DNA of 64,000 nt from Conus ventricosus (Eukaryota > Mollusca > Gastropoda > Neogastropoda > Conidae): positions 47,057,895-47,121,894 of the forward strand of contig CM031595.1 in NCBI GenBank assembly GCA_018398815.1. Direction: 5' to 3'. A program made the position numbers and the translations under genes. Positions 46,093-56,339 of this stretch are shown here, piece by piece (the first letter of the stretch is position 1; each line of letters opens with the position of its first letter). The notes under the pieces were generated by a model. The model had not been told where the DNA came from. It searched no databases and saw only the letters and a list, made by a program, of their open reading frames with translations.

Positions 46093-47092
46093 NNNNNNNN
46101 NNNNNNNNNNNNNNNNNNNNNNNNNNNNNNNNNNNNNNNNNNNNNNNNNNNNNNNNNNNNNNNNNNNNNNNNNNNNNNNNNNNNNNNNNNNNNNNNNNNN
46201 NNNNNNNNNNNNNNNNNNNNNNNNNNNNNNNNNNNNNNNNNNNNNNNNNNNNNNNNNNNNNNNNNNNNNNNNNNNNNNNNNNNNNNNNNNNNNNNNNNNN
46301 NNNNNNNNNNNNNNNNNNNNNNNNNNNNNNNNNNNNNNNNNNNNNNNNNNNNNNNNNNNNNNNNNNNNNNNNNNNNNNNNNNNNNNNNNNNNNNNNNNNN
46401 NNNNNNNNNNNNNNNNNNNNNNNNNNNNNNNNNNNNNNNNNNNNNNNNNNNNNNNNNNNNNNNNNNNNNNNNNNNNNNNNNNNNNNNNNNNNNNNNNNNN
46501 NNNNNNNNNNNNNNNNNNNNNNNNNNNNNNNNNNNNNNNNNNNNNNNNNNNNNNNNNNNNNNNNNNNNNNNNNNNNNNNNNNNNNNNNNNNNNNNNNNNN
46601 NNNNNNNNNNNNNNNNNNNNNNNNNNNNNNNNNNNNNNNNNNNNNNNNNNNNNNNNNNNNNNNNNNNNNNNNNNNNNNNNNNNNNNNNNNNNNNNNNNNN
46701 NNNNNNNNNNNNNNNNNNNNNNNNNNNNNNNNNNNNNNNNNNNNNNNNNNNNNNNNNNNNNNNNNNNNNNNNNNNNNNNNNNNNNNNNNNNNNNNNNNNN
46801 NNNNNNNNNNNNNNNNNNNNNNNNNNNNNNNNNNNNNNNNNNNNNNNNNNNNNNNNNNNNNNNNNNNNNNNNNNNNNNNNNNNNNNNNNNNNNNNNNNNN
46901 NNNNNNNNNNNNNNNNNNNNNNNNNNNNNNNNNNNNNNNNNNNNNNNNNNNNNNNNNNNNNNNNNNNNNNNNNNNNNNNNNNNNNNNNNNNNNNNNNNNN
47001 NNNNNNNNNNNNNNNNNNNNNNNNNNNNNNNNNNNNNNNNNNNNNNNNNNNNNNNNNNNNNNNNNNNNNNNNNNNNNNNNNNNNNNNNNNNN
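46093..47092. other. Assembly gap, 1000 N
   Basis: Exactly 1000 N. Sequences on its two sides may come from different contigs. Confidence 1.
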
Positions 47093-47867
47093 TGTAGTCA
47101 TGATTAGTGTGCCTCACTGCTACCCTCTTGGTGCCCTCCGGGGGTTGCAACCTTGCCGTGGTCGGAGGGCTTGCGTGGTCCAGTGATCTTTTAGGCTTTG
47201 CTGATGGGGGCATCAATACTCAGCTAGATGGTTAGTTGTTATGAACGCTTCTAGGCCTGTATAGCCAAGTTGCTGACTGGCCAAGCATTACGTGGTAGGA
47301 ATTGATGCCCCTGGTAGGGTCTCCCATGTCAGAAAGGTTAGGAGTGAGGGCCCAGACAAATAGTAACCCACCTTTTTCCTATTCTGTCGTCTTGTTTTCT
47401 GCCTTCCTTATTTGGCCCTTTTCTATCTTCGTCTCCCCTTCAAGTCTTCTTTTACACACTCCTTTTCTCTCTGTGGTCTCCTTAAGATCCGCCGCGTTTG
47501 CCGTGCGGTGCGACCTGTGTCGGAGGGGGATGAGATCCTGGTGATTGAGAGGGCCAGCGCTCTCAACACATCACTTTGGCTCGGACCTCTCCTAGACAGG
47601 AAGTACACTTTGGCCCGGGTGTACTAATTGGCTCCCCTTTTTGGGGCTGGGTCAAGACAGACAGTTCCCCTGCTGGCCAAGTAAACCCCTGCAGTGCTCA
47701 GCTCTCTGTCCCCGGGAGTTGAGCATGATCAGGGGGGATAAGGTTGGTAGTTTCTGTTTGTCGTATATCTCTCCCGAAGCCTGGAAGGGGTCAAGACATT
47801 GGTTTCTTGGCCTGGCCCCTTAGTTGGACTCCAAGGTGGGTGGGTAAGGGAGCGATGAATCACAATA
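47093..47867 (+). mobile_element. LINE 5' UTR
   Basis: GC-rich leader (GGTGCCCTCCGGGGGTTGCA, CCTTGCCGTGGT) of the type seen before gag-like ORF1 of I/Nimb/Jockey-type LINEs. The 5' end runs into the gap. Confidence 0.5.
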
Positions 47868-48954
47868 AACTAAATATGACTTCATTAAAAAACATTCCCC
47901 CAAAAGGAAGAGGAAGGCAGCATCCCCTATTTCAGGGGATTGTGACACAGACAGTGACTCCGATACCGAAGTTAGACAGAAGACAGGTTTTTGGGCTTCC
48001 TGGCTCGTGATGGAGGGGACGGAGCAGGAAAGACCCCTTTCAGCTCTGAGCCCGTTTGCCATTCAAAAGGGTTTTCAGGTTATAGTAGGTGACCCTCGGT
48101 CCATCAAGAGGCTGAGAAATGGCTCATTTCTCATTCAATGTAAATCCCAAAAGCAATCTGAACAGCTGCAGAAGGCAAAAAAACTTGTGGATAGGGAGAT
48201 CAGGGCGACTCCCCATAAGCAATTAAATTCATCCAAAGGTGTGATTCGATGCAGAGATCTAACGGGTGTTTCAGAGGCAGAAATAAAAACGGAGCTGGCG
48301 TCCCAGGGTGTGACGGAGGTGCGCAGGGTGACGGTCAGGAAGGGTTCAGAGAGAGTGGCCACCAACACCCTCTTTCTGACCTTCTGCAGCCCTGTGCTGC
48401 CTCCGGTCATCAAAGTTGGTTACCTAAATGTTCATGTTCAGCTATATGTGCCGTCCCCATTGAGGTGCTTCAGGTGCCAGAGGTTTGGCCATGTCAGGGA
48501 CCGCTGTTCTGGGCAGGAGGTATGTGGTATTTGCTGCAAGGCAACCCATGATGGGCCGTGTCATGATCCGGCACATTGTGCTAACTGCGGTGGCGACCAT
48601 CCCTCCTCTTCACGAAACTGTCCCCTTTGGATTCAAGAATCTGCTATACAACGAGTTAAAACGGAAAAGAAGATCTCATTTTTTGAAGCCCGGAAACAGG
48701 TTGTGGGCAGTCAGACGCCGACAGCTTCTTCCTATGCTTCGGCTGTCAAGAAAGCTCCCATAGTTCCTACTCGGTCAGTCTGCTGCCAGACTGATGAATT
48801 CATGTTTTCGAAGACATTGCAAGTAAGATCTGTCAGTTCTGGTGGTAGCAAGTCCACCACCTTCCAACCAAAAAGACTACCCCTGGTGGAGGCAAAAAAT
48901 CCGCCACCCCTCAGACTGCCCAGCAGTCTACAACATCTGCTGCTGGGCAGATGA
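47868..48954 (+). pseudogene. LINE ORF1, gag-like with zinc knuckles
   Basis: The frame is open from about 47868 (first ATG 48007). N-terminal basic patch PKRKRKAA and acidic DTDSDSDTE. The middle is an RRM-like domain (FQVIVGDPRSIKRLRNGSFL, and LTGVSEAEI). Zinc knuckles are CFRCQRFGHVRDRC, CGICCKATHDGPC and CANCGGDHPSSSRNC. Then SFFEARKQV, typical of Jockey/I-clade ORF1. The frame ends early at 48954 because of a shift in the A run near 48895; the true C-terminal Pro/Ser-rich tail continues in another frame to 49100. ORF2 is absent, so the element is 3' truncated or interrupted. Confidence 0.85.
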
Positions 48955-49098
48955 AAAAACCAGCACCCGCACCTCGAACTCCTCAGTCCAGTGCCCGTGC
49001 GGGCAAGGGAGTTCAACAACCCAGTGTGGAGATGGTGGAGATGAAGAAGAAACCTCCACCATCTCCCAAATCCAGACCTTCTTCGCCTGTTGGCAAGT

Positions 49099-49189
49099 AG
49101 AGAACAGGAAAACCTTCATTCTGGCTCACTTTCGCCCTCAACCAGTTTTCGGGCGAAAGTGAGCCAGAATAAAGGTTTTCCTGTTCTCT
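49099..49189. repeat. 39-bp inverted repeat at element junction
   Basis: Arms 49099-49137 and 49151-49189 (AGAGAACAGGAAAACCTT...CACTTTCGCCC) are complementary at 38 of 39 positions with a 13-base spacer. Left of it is LINE ORF1, right of it the virus-like ATPase. Confidence 0.95.
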
Positions 49190-49223
49190 GACAAGTAAGA
49201 CTTCAATACCCAAAAAATAACGA

Positions 49224-49907
49224 TTATCTAAAACAAACATACTGTGTAGGGTTATCCGTTTTCAAAACTAATTTACTAAACTTTTCAGATTTTAGTTTTT
49301 GTTTAATCCTGTGTTTTTCCTGATCATTTTCAATAACATCATTTTCGCGCAAACATTCTTCAAATGAGTCTCTGTCTTTCATGTGAAATAAAACTACAGT
49401 CTTTAACTGTTCTCTAAAGTCTTTTAAAACGGAGTTATATTTTTGACATAAAATCCACACACTTATCCCATCATGTCTTCCGCTGAAAGCCAGCTTTGAC
49501 AAAGTGTTTCTCTTTTTAACTATATCTTTTTCTGCCGAACAGTCATCTATAATAAAGAGTGTCTGCGTTCCTTCAAACACTTTATAAAAGCATTCTAAAC
49601 ACTCACTCAGTTTAGTGCTAGGATTAACTAAATATACGTCATTGTCTGTCCATATAAAACCTTCTATCTGATTTGCTTTGTTCCATTTTAAGTGTGGACA
49701 GATTATCACAGATATGATCAAAATTATAGCGATAAATGGATTGTAATAAGCTATAGGACAAATATTGTTTTTCCAACAGCCAGTCTGCCACAAATATTGA
49801 ACAATGAGGGGATTTTTCATAAAGTTTAACTGTCCATTAGTTTTATAACAGTATTTAATCTTATCCAGTTTATTATTTTTATCATACTCTCCGTCAAAAT
49901 TGTTCAA
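49224..49907 (-). pseudogene. FtsK/HerA-type genome-packaging ATPase
   Basis: Open for 227 codons. The Walker B-like TLFIIDDCSAE is followed by LSKLAFSGRHDGISVWILCQ, the sensor-type Gln region of Maverick/adintovirus packaging ATPases. A Walker A of the form GxxxxGKT is present near 49760-49775 but in the adjacent frame, so at least one frameshift separates it from Walker B. The long open frame suggests fairly recent decay. Acts in virions by pumping DNA into capsids. Confidence 0.82.
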
Positions 49908-51475
49908 GGTATAATAAAAACCCCTACGAGGCCTAAATGGGTAAGATTAATCCATTTCAGTTCTGTAAGATTGTTTATATTTAAGTCAACATTGATTTTG
50001 TTGCTGTTGTTTTGATCTTATATCCTCACCATTGTGACGAAACGACGAGGGTAACGTTAAAGGCGTTTAACGTTCTAAGTTTTGCCAGCTATTTTTAATT
50101 CCTTTTATAAGTCATCACTAACGCCCACAACCAGGTCCCTACTCCACAGCTTTAAAAGACAGAATATTTCAAATATCATTGTGAATGCGTCTCCTAATTT
50201 TCTGCTTGGAAAGAACTGTAATTTTGTAGAGCTTTTTTTAAACTGTTTCTTTTCTGTGAGGATTTTGGTTTTGCTTTTTACCCTACGGCGTTATTTCAAT
50301 CATCTTTCAGACTATTGTCGTCCGGCTATGACTTTCATGTAAAGGGCCAGAGTTGAATGCTTTTTGATACTTTTTTGCGGCTAAACTTAAATTATTAAAT
50401 GGGCTTATGATTTCAAATTTTATTTCCCCATTCTAAATATGGTTCTAAGTGCAATTTTGAGGTACAGGTTTTCGACTATTTTATATTCATAATGGCCAAC
50501 ATATATTTGCCTCTAGATTGCGCTGTAGGTTGTTCTAGTTTTGAAACTTTTTGCTGTCAGCATAACCTCTTTGCGTTTATAAATCTCCATCATTAGTGTA
50601 CTCATAACCTTACCAAAGCGCCATAGCTCACCGTTTTCTGTTCAAAGTCCGCAACGTCAGCAAGGTCTTTAATTTAAGGTTATACACCTTACAGTCGCTA
50701 ATGTAATCCTGTTCTTCTGGCCCAGCTGACATTATTTTTTAGTAAAGTATTATTTTATTTCAAAACAATGTGCCAGTTTATCACATTTACACTTTCCCGC
50801 TTTGTCTTTGATTTTTATATAAATGATACGACCCCTCCCACAAACTAATCTTTTAAACTGTAAATTAGGGAATTGTATAATTTCATAATCGCAATATGCA
50901 GCTTTCCTGCGGAAAGAGCTCTTAAAAACAGTTGAGGGGCCCTTCCATCATTAAAGTTTTCATCAGTGCTCAGCTATCCAATATGAACATAGGTAATGAA
51001 TGTAATGCAAGATCGAGCGGTGTTTCTCCCTCATAAGTAGTTTTGTTTGTCGTAACTTAAAACTCATGAAAGGCCCGATTGGCAGTTGTATAGACCTAAC
51101 ATTTTAGCTAGTCTTATTCAAATAGTTCCTACTTCTTTTATTCAGGTTTGATGGACAAATGATTATTCATGATTCGCATTGTTTAAGTTTTTGAGAGCAA
51201 TGTCGGAAGTTACTCATTGCTTTTTTTAGCGACGCAAAACCCGTAATAAACCATACAGTATGGTTAACTGGCTAACTTATTGGCCTATATTATTAACTTT
51301 TTTAATCTTAATTATTCTATTGGCTTTGCTTATATTAAACAATACGATTTTGTAGATATTTCATGGAGGCGGCGTTCTTGGTTCTCGGCATAAGTTATTA
51401 ACTAGCATGTTCTAAAAGCGAAGGGCTGGTTCTTGAGTTGTTATTGTTACTAACATTTTTTAATTCAAATTAAAA
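49908..51475 (-). pseudogene. Unrecognised decayed element genes
   Basis: Minus-strand fragments without long frames: a Cys-containing piece at about 50750-50935 (KDKAGKCKCDKLAHCFEIK before a stop), one at about 50520-50730 starting MSAGPEEQDYISDCKVYNL, and EGETPLDLALHS near 51000-51035, which resembles one ankyrin repeat. None can be named. A protease or minor capsid gene could be hidden here. Confidence 0.4.
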
Positions 51476-52697
51476 TTGAGTGCATTCAAATATACTGATG
51501 CAAAATATTCTGTTGGGCCGCACTACAATCTTAAAAATATAACAACTGACACCCTCGACATTTCTGTGACCCAGACTGACACCTTTCATAAAAAGGTAAG
51601 TACTCCATTAAGCAGATATCTTAACCCCCCTGTTAAAAAAGACTACATCCAAAAGTGTGGTTCAGTCATCCGATGCAGTTTTATCAGAACCAGTTAAACT
51701 TTGCTGGTTTTGTGCATCAACTGGGTGTGGAGTGTCGTATGCTGATCACTTAAATCATCCTAATCCTTTGGTTAGGTCAGTGTATAGATTTCATTTCTAT
51801 TACACCTTCAGACGTATTTTGACTGAACTGCAAGCACCATTACCAAATGACAAACCGTTTAATCCATTTAGCAACAGAATAGACATGAAGGCTTTTGAAA
51901 GAATCTGTAACGAATTCAATATTAACATCAAGACAGACTTTAGACAAAAGTTGGACCGCAATCATGGCTTAGGCACCCCTTATTATTGGGGCGTGCACAG
52001 AAAATATAACTATGACTGGAATCCTCCTTACACATCTTTCTCTTCAGGCACAGCTGTTCACCTCGGGTCCATAGAGCAAGAGCATAAAACAGCATGGACA
52101 ACATTTATCTTAGACACTTCTAAGGGCCTAACTAAAGCAGGAATAGAACGAATAAATGACTCTATTCGTACTTACGTTTGGTGTTTGCTAGGTTCACAAG
52201 CACAGGCAAGATCGAGCATAACTGATCCTTCTACTGGCTTTGATGCACAAAAACAATACTTAGCAAATTTAGAGGACGCCATTAATTCTACAGTTGATTT
52301 ACCTTCAAGTATAAAAAGGTACCAAGATGTTTTACAATACGCAAGATCAAAAGTAGACTTTGCTGTTGGCACTGGTTTATACATGCTACCTTCTGACCTC
52401 AGACTCCAGGTAGGAACAATAATAAACTACAACAATGAAATTCTCGTTGCAGGAAATGAACAGAAGGTCGGACAAAACGACATAAATTCTGAGCCAGTAA
52501 TATTGCAAGCAGTAAAAAAACAAGATGACCCCCCAAGAATAAGTCATCCAATCCCCGTGGCCCAAAGCCCAAGGCCATTGAAGACTCAGCAAAGCTCGCG
52601 GACTCTGTTCGCGATGACCATGAATATGAAAAGACAGCGCTTGTTCTTGGATTAACTGGCCTAGGATTACTTGGTCTTTATCTTACTAAAAATTAAC
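51476..52697 (+). CDS. Element protein with preserved 332-codon frame
   Basis: The frame 51657-52655 is open for 332 codons, unusual in this decayed block. It includes WFCASTGCGVSYADHLNHPN, VYRFHFYYTFRRIL and RSSITDPSTGFDAQKQY. Upstream, 51476-51690 in another frame probably encodes the N-terminus. Downstream, another frame (52607-52697) encodes TALVLGLTGLGLLGLYLTKN and a stop, a single membrane helix that is likely the real C-terminus. I recall similar uncharacterised proteins in invertebrate genomes but cannot assign a function; a virion protein is possible. Confidence 0.55.
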
Positions 52698-53851
52698 CCA
52701 ACTATTAAGAACTAATGTCCATAAGTGCTCGGCCATAAAGCCAACTACTTTGCTTGCAGTAGACAAAAGCCAGCTAACAATACCCCCTAATATACCCGGT
52801 AAAGAGTCTATAGCTTTACCGCTAATTTTTTTAATAAACTCGCAAGATGATCAAGCTGTTTTTTTACCCATGATTTATCAGGTGGAGGCGATGGTGGCGG
52901 AGGCACTGGACTTTGACCTCCACCGCCGCCTGTAATAGCCAACACCAGTGTGCTTATTGCAAATCCTAAGGCTGTTATAACGCTTGCTAATGTGACTCCC
53001 TGCTCTCTAAACAGTGTTCGTATTCGTTCTGCTAGCGTTGTGTCTTCATATAAAATTCTTTGGATAGTTTCTCTTATTCTGCTCACTTGAGTTCGTAATT
53101 GTTTTCGGTTAGTAGACAACACTTCTAGTCTTGCTGATCTCTCTTGTTCAAGATCTTTTAGTCTTTGGGTTATTCTTTCTTTAATATTAGCCCTAAGTTG
53201 GCGTCATCAGCCTCAACGAGTTTTTCTTTTTCTCTTTTTATATGCTCATCTATTTCACCCAGTTTTGCTAAATTGTTTGTTAATTCGCCTCTAATGGCTC
53301 TTAAAGCATGATCAAGGGCCTGCTATTTCTCGCATGGGTACGTGGTGATCGTGTATAGTCTTTAATGCTGTTTCTTCTGAAAAACTGGTTTCTGCTCTTG
53401 CATTACTTGTCCGCTGTTGATTAAATCTTGAAGTTCCATGTTTTGTATTTGGTTATCTGTTGGAGTTCTTGTAGGTGTTTTGAAGTTTAGCAACTGCATC
53501 CCTATCTAATTTTGGTTTAGTAATGCCAAGGCGATTTTGATCGCTCACACTGAGCCTTTGTCTAATTGTACTCTTTTTTAAAAACTTTGATGAGTCTGGT
53601 TTAGATGTAAGCTGAACAAGTTGTCCTTGGTCGCTCCTCACAAACAAATGGTCATCTTTTACTTCAAAATCATTAGGGTCTATAAATTCGGGAGGTTCTT
53701 GGCCTAAACTTTGGTATAATGATCTAACCTTACTTTCTGTTAATTCACGCCGCAAAGAGAGCCCCGATCGATGTTGTACCAAAGGAGTCATTTCACTCAT
53801 GTCGTCTCCAGAATCTAAAACATCATAATCTTCATCCTCAATGCCTGCCAT
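52680..53851 (-). pseudogene. Coiled-coil, proline-rich membrane protein of the element
   Basis: Start ATG at 53851. The N-terminal part (53851-53453) reads MAGIEDEDYDVLDSGDDMSE, then a mixed charged region. Frames at 53450-53130 are coiled-coil-like with stops. The part 53122-52808 has TLASVITALGFAISTLVLAI (membrane helix), a Gly run and PPPPSPPPDKSW. After a shift at a T run near 52828 it continues with LPGILGGIVSWLLST, a second hydrophobic helix. It resembles a widespread uncharacterised invertebrate family (from memory). At least two frameshifts. Divergent from the capsid gene. Confidence 0.6.
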
Positions 53852-53892
53852 GTTTTTAAATAATTAACTTTTTTATTTTGTTTTATAAAAAA
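53852..53892. promoter_or_regulatory. Divergent intergenic region
   Basis: Only 41 bases, almost all A/T, separate the minus-strand start at 53851 from the plus-strand capsid start at 53893. A shared bidirectional promoter is inferred. Confidence 0.4.
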
Positions 53893-55145
53893 TGCCACAA
53901 CATATGGCTCGATTCTTAACCCGCATAGAAACTGAAAGAGCCCCTTGGCGTGAAGGGAAATAAACGGAATATTATTGTTCCAAATAATCCATCTACTATT
54001 GATGCAGATCAAATTCTTACTGTCAAATTTCCAGACCTAGGAGCAGATGAATGATTGTGCCAGGCTCTGCGCGTCTTACTTTCAAAATAGAACTCGCTTC
54101 AACAACAGACCCAAACAGGACAGTTGTACAGAATCTGGGGCGGGCAATCGTTAAGAAAATTTCTATAAAACTTGAGGGGCAAGAAATATTTTCTTTACAC
54201 AATGCAGACATATTTTTAACCTATTCTGATCTATGGCTAACCGGAATGAAAGGCTGATCTTGCGTTTCAAGGAATCGAAAATGAAGAAGCACTAAAACAT
54301 AGAATAGGCGCCGCAGATACTAAAGACGGCAAAAAGTATGCAGCTGTAAATTTTGCGTATGGAAATCGCTTTTCCATCCCCTTAATTTTGAGTTGTTAAA
54401 AGCGCATGCACCGTACTTTCAAGGAGCATTAAAAGACAGATTGTCATATGAACTAACTTTTAATGAATACAAACGCGTTATCAATCATCAGACACCGAAG
54501 CAAAGTACAGCATTTCTGACATCTCGTTAGAGTTTGACGTTGTTAGCAACCCTAAATTAGCAGAGCTGATTGAGCAACAATATCAGTCAAAATTAGCAAT
54601 ATATTACGAAAGAGTGATTCATCATACAACATATCCCAGAAGCAGGGCAGACGCTATATGGAATTTTAGTTTTAGTGTTGCAGCAAGATCGCTTAAAGGT
54701 ATTTTATTGCTGTGCGAAGATGAAGAACCGTTCAAAAGAGGAAGTGAAAAGTTTTTTAATCCAAAAATAACGAAAGTACAATGTTCGATTGAGGTAGCCC
54801 TAACCAAATCTACCTAGCGGCTTAAACCTTATCAGCATTTTGATGAAATAGAAAACTGTTTGGAGGCGGGAGTGTAGAAAACCAACGTTGACCTGTGGTC
54901 AAAAGATTTACATCTTCACAATGTTAGGCTTGATGATTTATTTAACAACGAAATACGGTTATGGATTACCTAAGGTCCAACAGAGATAATCAGTTGCATG
55001 GAACGGGAGAACTGAGAGAGACTAATTAAACATATTCAATTGAAAAGAAAAGAAGCCGATAAACCGCTTAATGTACATTTGTTATTTAATAATGAAGCGC
55101 AGCTGAATATTGAAAATATCAGATTACAAGAAGTAGTAAACTAAA
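53893..55145 (+). pseudogene. Major capsid protein (double jelly roll), decayed
   Basis: ATG at 53893, frame lost after 23 codons. Later frames show NLGRAIVKKISIKLEGQEIF and ADIFLTYSDLWLT (first jelly roll), FSIPLNFELLKAHAPYF, ISLEFDVV, and the 68-codon piece at 54614-54817. These are characteristic of Maverick/adintovirus hexon-like capsid proteins. At least five stops or shifts between 53960 and 55000. The C-terminal piece near 54900-55140 ends just before the next gene. Confidence 0.8.
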
Positions 55146-55166
55146 TTATTTTATTAAAAAAAAGCA

Positions 55167-55860
55167 TGTCTTTAGCAGGTTTTATTCCAAATGTGCCTAC
55201 AGCTCCGCCAAAAGACAGATATTAGAAAGCCCTACCAAAAAACCTTCAGATAACCAACATTACACAAATGCATACAAAAACAGAGCAGGACCTTTCTAAA
55301 ATACAGCAAAACCAAACGAAGGTATTCTCTGTCTTCAATGCTGTTACCATAAGTTAATACTGGGTCATCGACATAAGTGCTCTATCACAGGAACGAGTTT
55401 GGTCTCTTAGCAACGGGCATAGGCGCACCCCGAAGCATTACCACTAGGAGTTGTCTTTAGCTCTGTTTTGTGTTCATTTAGCTGTAAGTGCGGCTGGCAA
55501 AAAATTAAAAACTAAACTCCAAAAGCACACAGCTATGGTCAAACTTAATAACGGCGAAACTTATTTTCGTTCAAAACTGAACAATAAATAAAGCGCTTTG
55601 TTTGACTCCAACATCACGGATTAAGAATTTAATCGTTTACCAGCCGATTTTGATGACAACAAAAGACAAAAGTTTGATCTTCAAAGAAAGGGCGAGGCAA
55701 GTTTTTCTCAACAGCCAGACGCCGAGCAGATTAAAAAAGGAATGCATAAAAAAAGTAAACGAGACATTAAACTCAGTTCTAAACAGCACACAGTAACAAC
55801 ACCGAAGGGTGTTTTATACTTAATGTTTTATGAGTCCCAGCCCAAACAGACCCGTTGATA
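55167..55860 (+). pseudogene. Small element protein, unrecognised
   Basis: ATG at 55167 (MSLAGFIPNVPTAPPKDRY then stop). Later frames include KIQQNQTKVFSVFNA, VSAAGKKLKTKLQKH and a Lys-rich end. Probably a small virion-type protein of about 220 residues with a hydrophobic middle; function unknown. Confidence 0.45.
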
Positions 55861-55944
55861 TTGATTCTGATTAATTATTTTTTTTTTAATTTAAAATAAA
55901 TATTTTTGAGTTAAGATAAGAAACTCAACATGGCTAAGAATATA

Positions 55945-56335
55945 TGATGGGCAGACGAATGTTTGAAGGAATCTTGCGAGAGAGCGTTGTATCAAGAGCA
56001 CTGAATGATATAGATTTAGAAGTCCATTGATCCAGCAAACGTGCGGCAAGCGTTGTACATGCCTATTTCCTCAGGTTGGGGGGGAGTTCCAAGTAAACTA
56101 CAATAGACCCGCCAGTTAAAAGTAATGTTAGCTTTTTAAAAATCGACTATATAACAATAAATGAAAACTAGAAGTCTGGGGTCTCAACTAAACAACAGAC
56201 TCTACTTTCTCAAAACGACTTAACACCGCGGTGGCAACGACTGCTTGCACAGTTGACGCTGCCTGCTGAAGAAAGCCAAACTGAGAGGCTCGGTTGGTCA
56301 GAGGGCGAATTTTTAGAGATTAATTAAAACAGCTA
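55945..56335 (+). pseudogene. Short element ORF, unrecognised
   Basis: MMGRRMFEGILRESVVSRAL, then stops, then SQNDLTPRWQRLLAQLTLPA. Lies between the small protein and the polymerase. No family recognised. Confidence 0.35.
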
Positions 56336-56339
56336 ATAT

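Noticed and set aside
46035..47216. Open frames of 338-383 codons
   Set aside because: They consist of the 1000-N gap.
51000..51040. Ankyrin-repeat gene in the viral block
   Set aside because: Only one partial repeat (EGETPLDLALHS) is visible; insufficient for a call.
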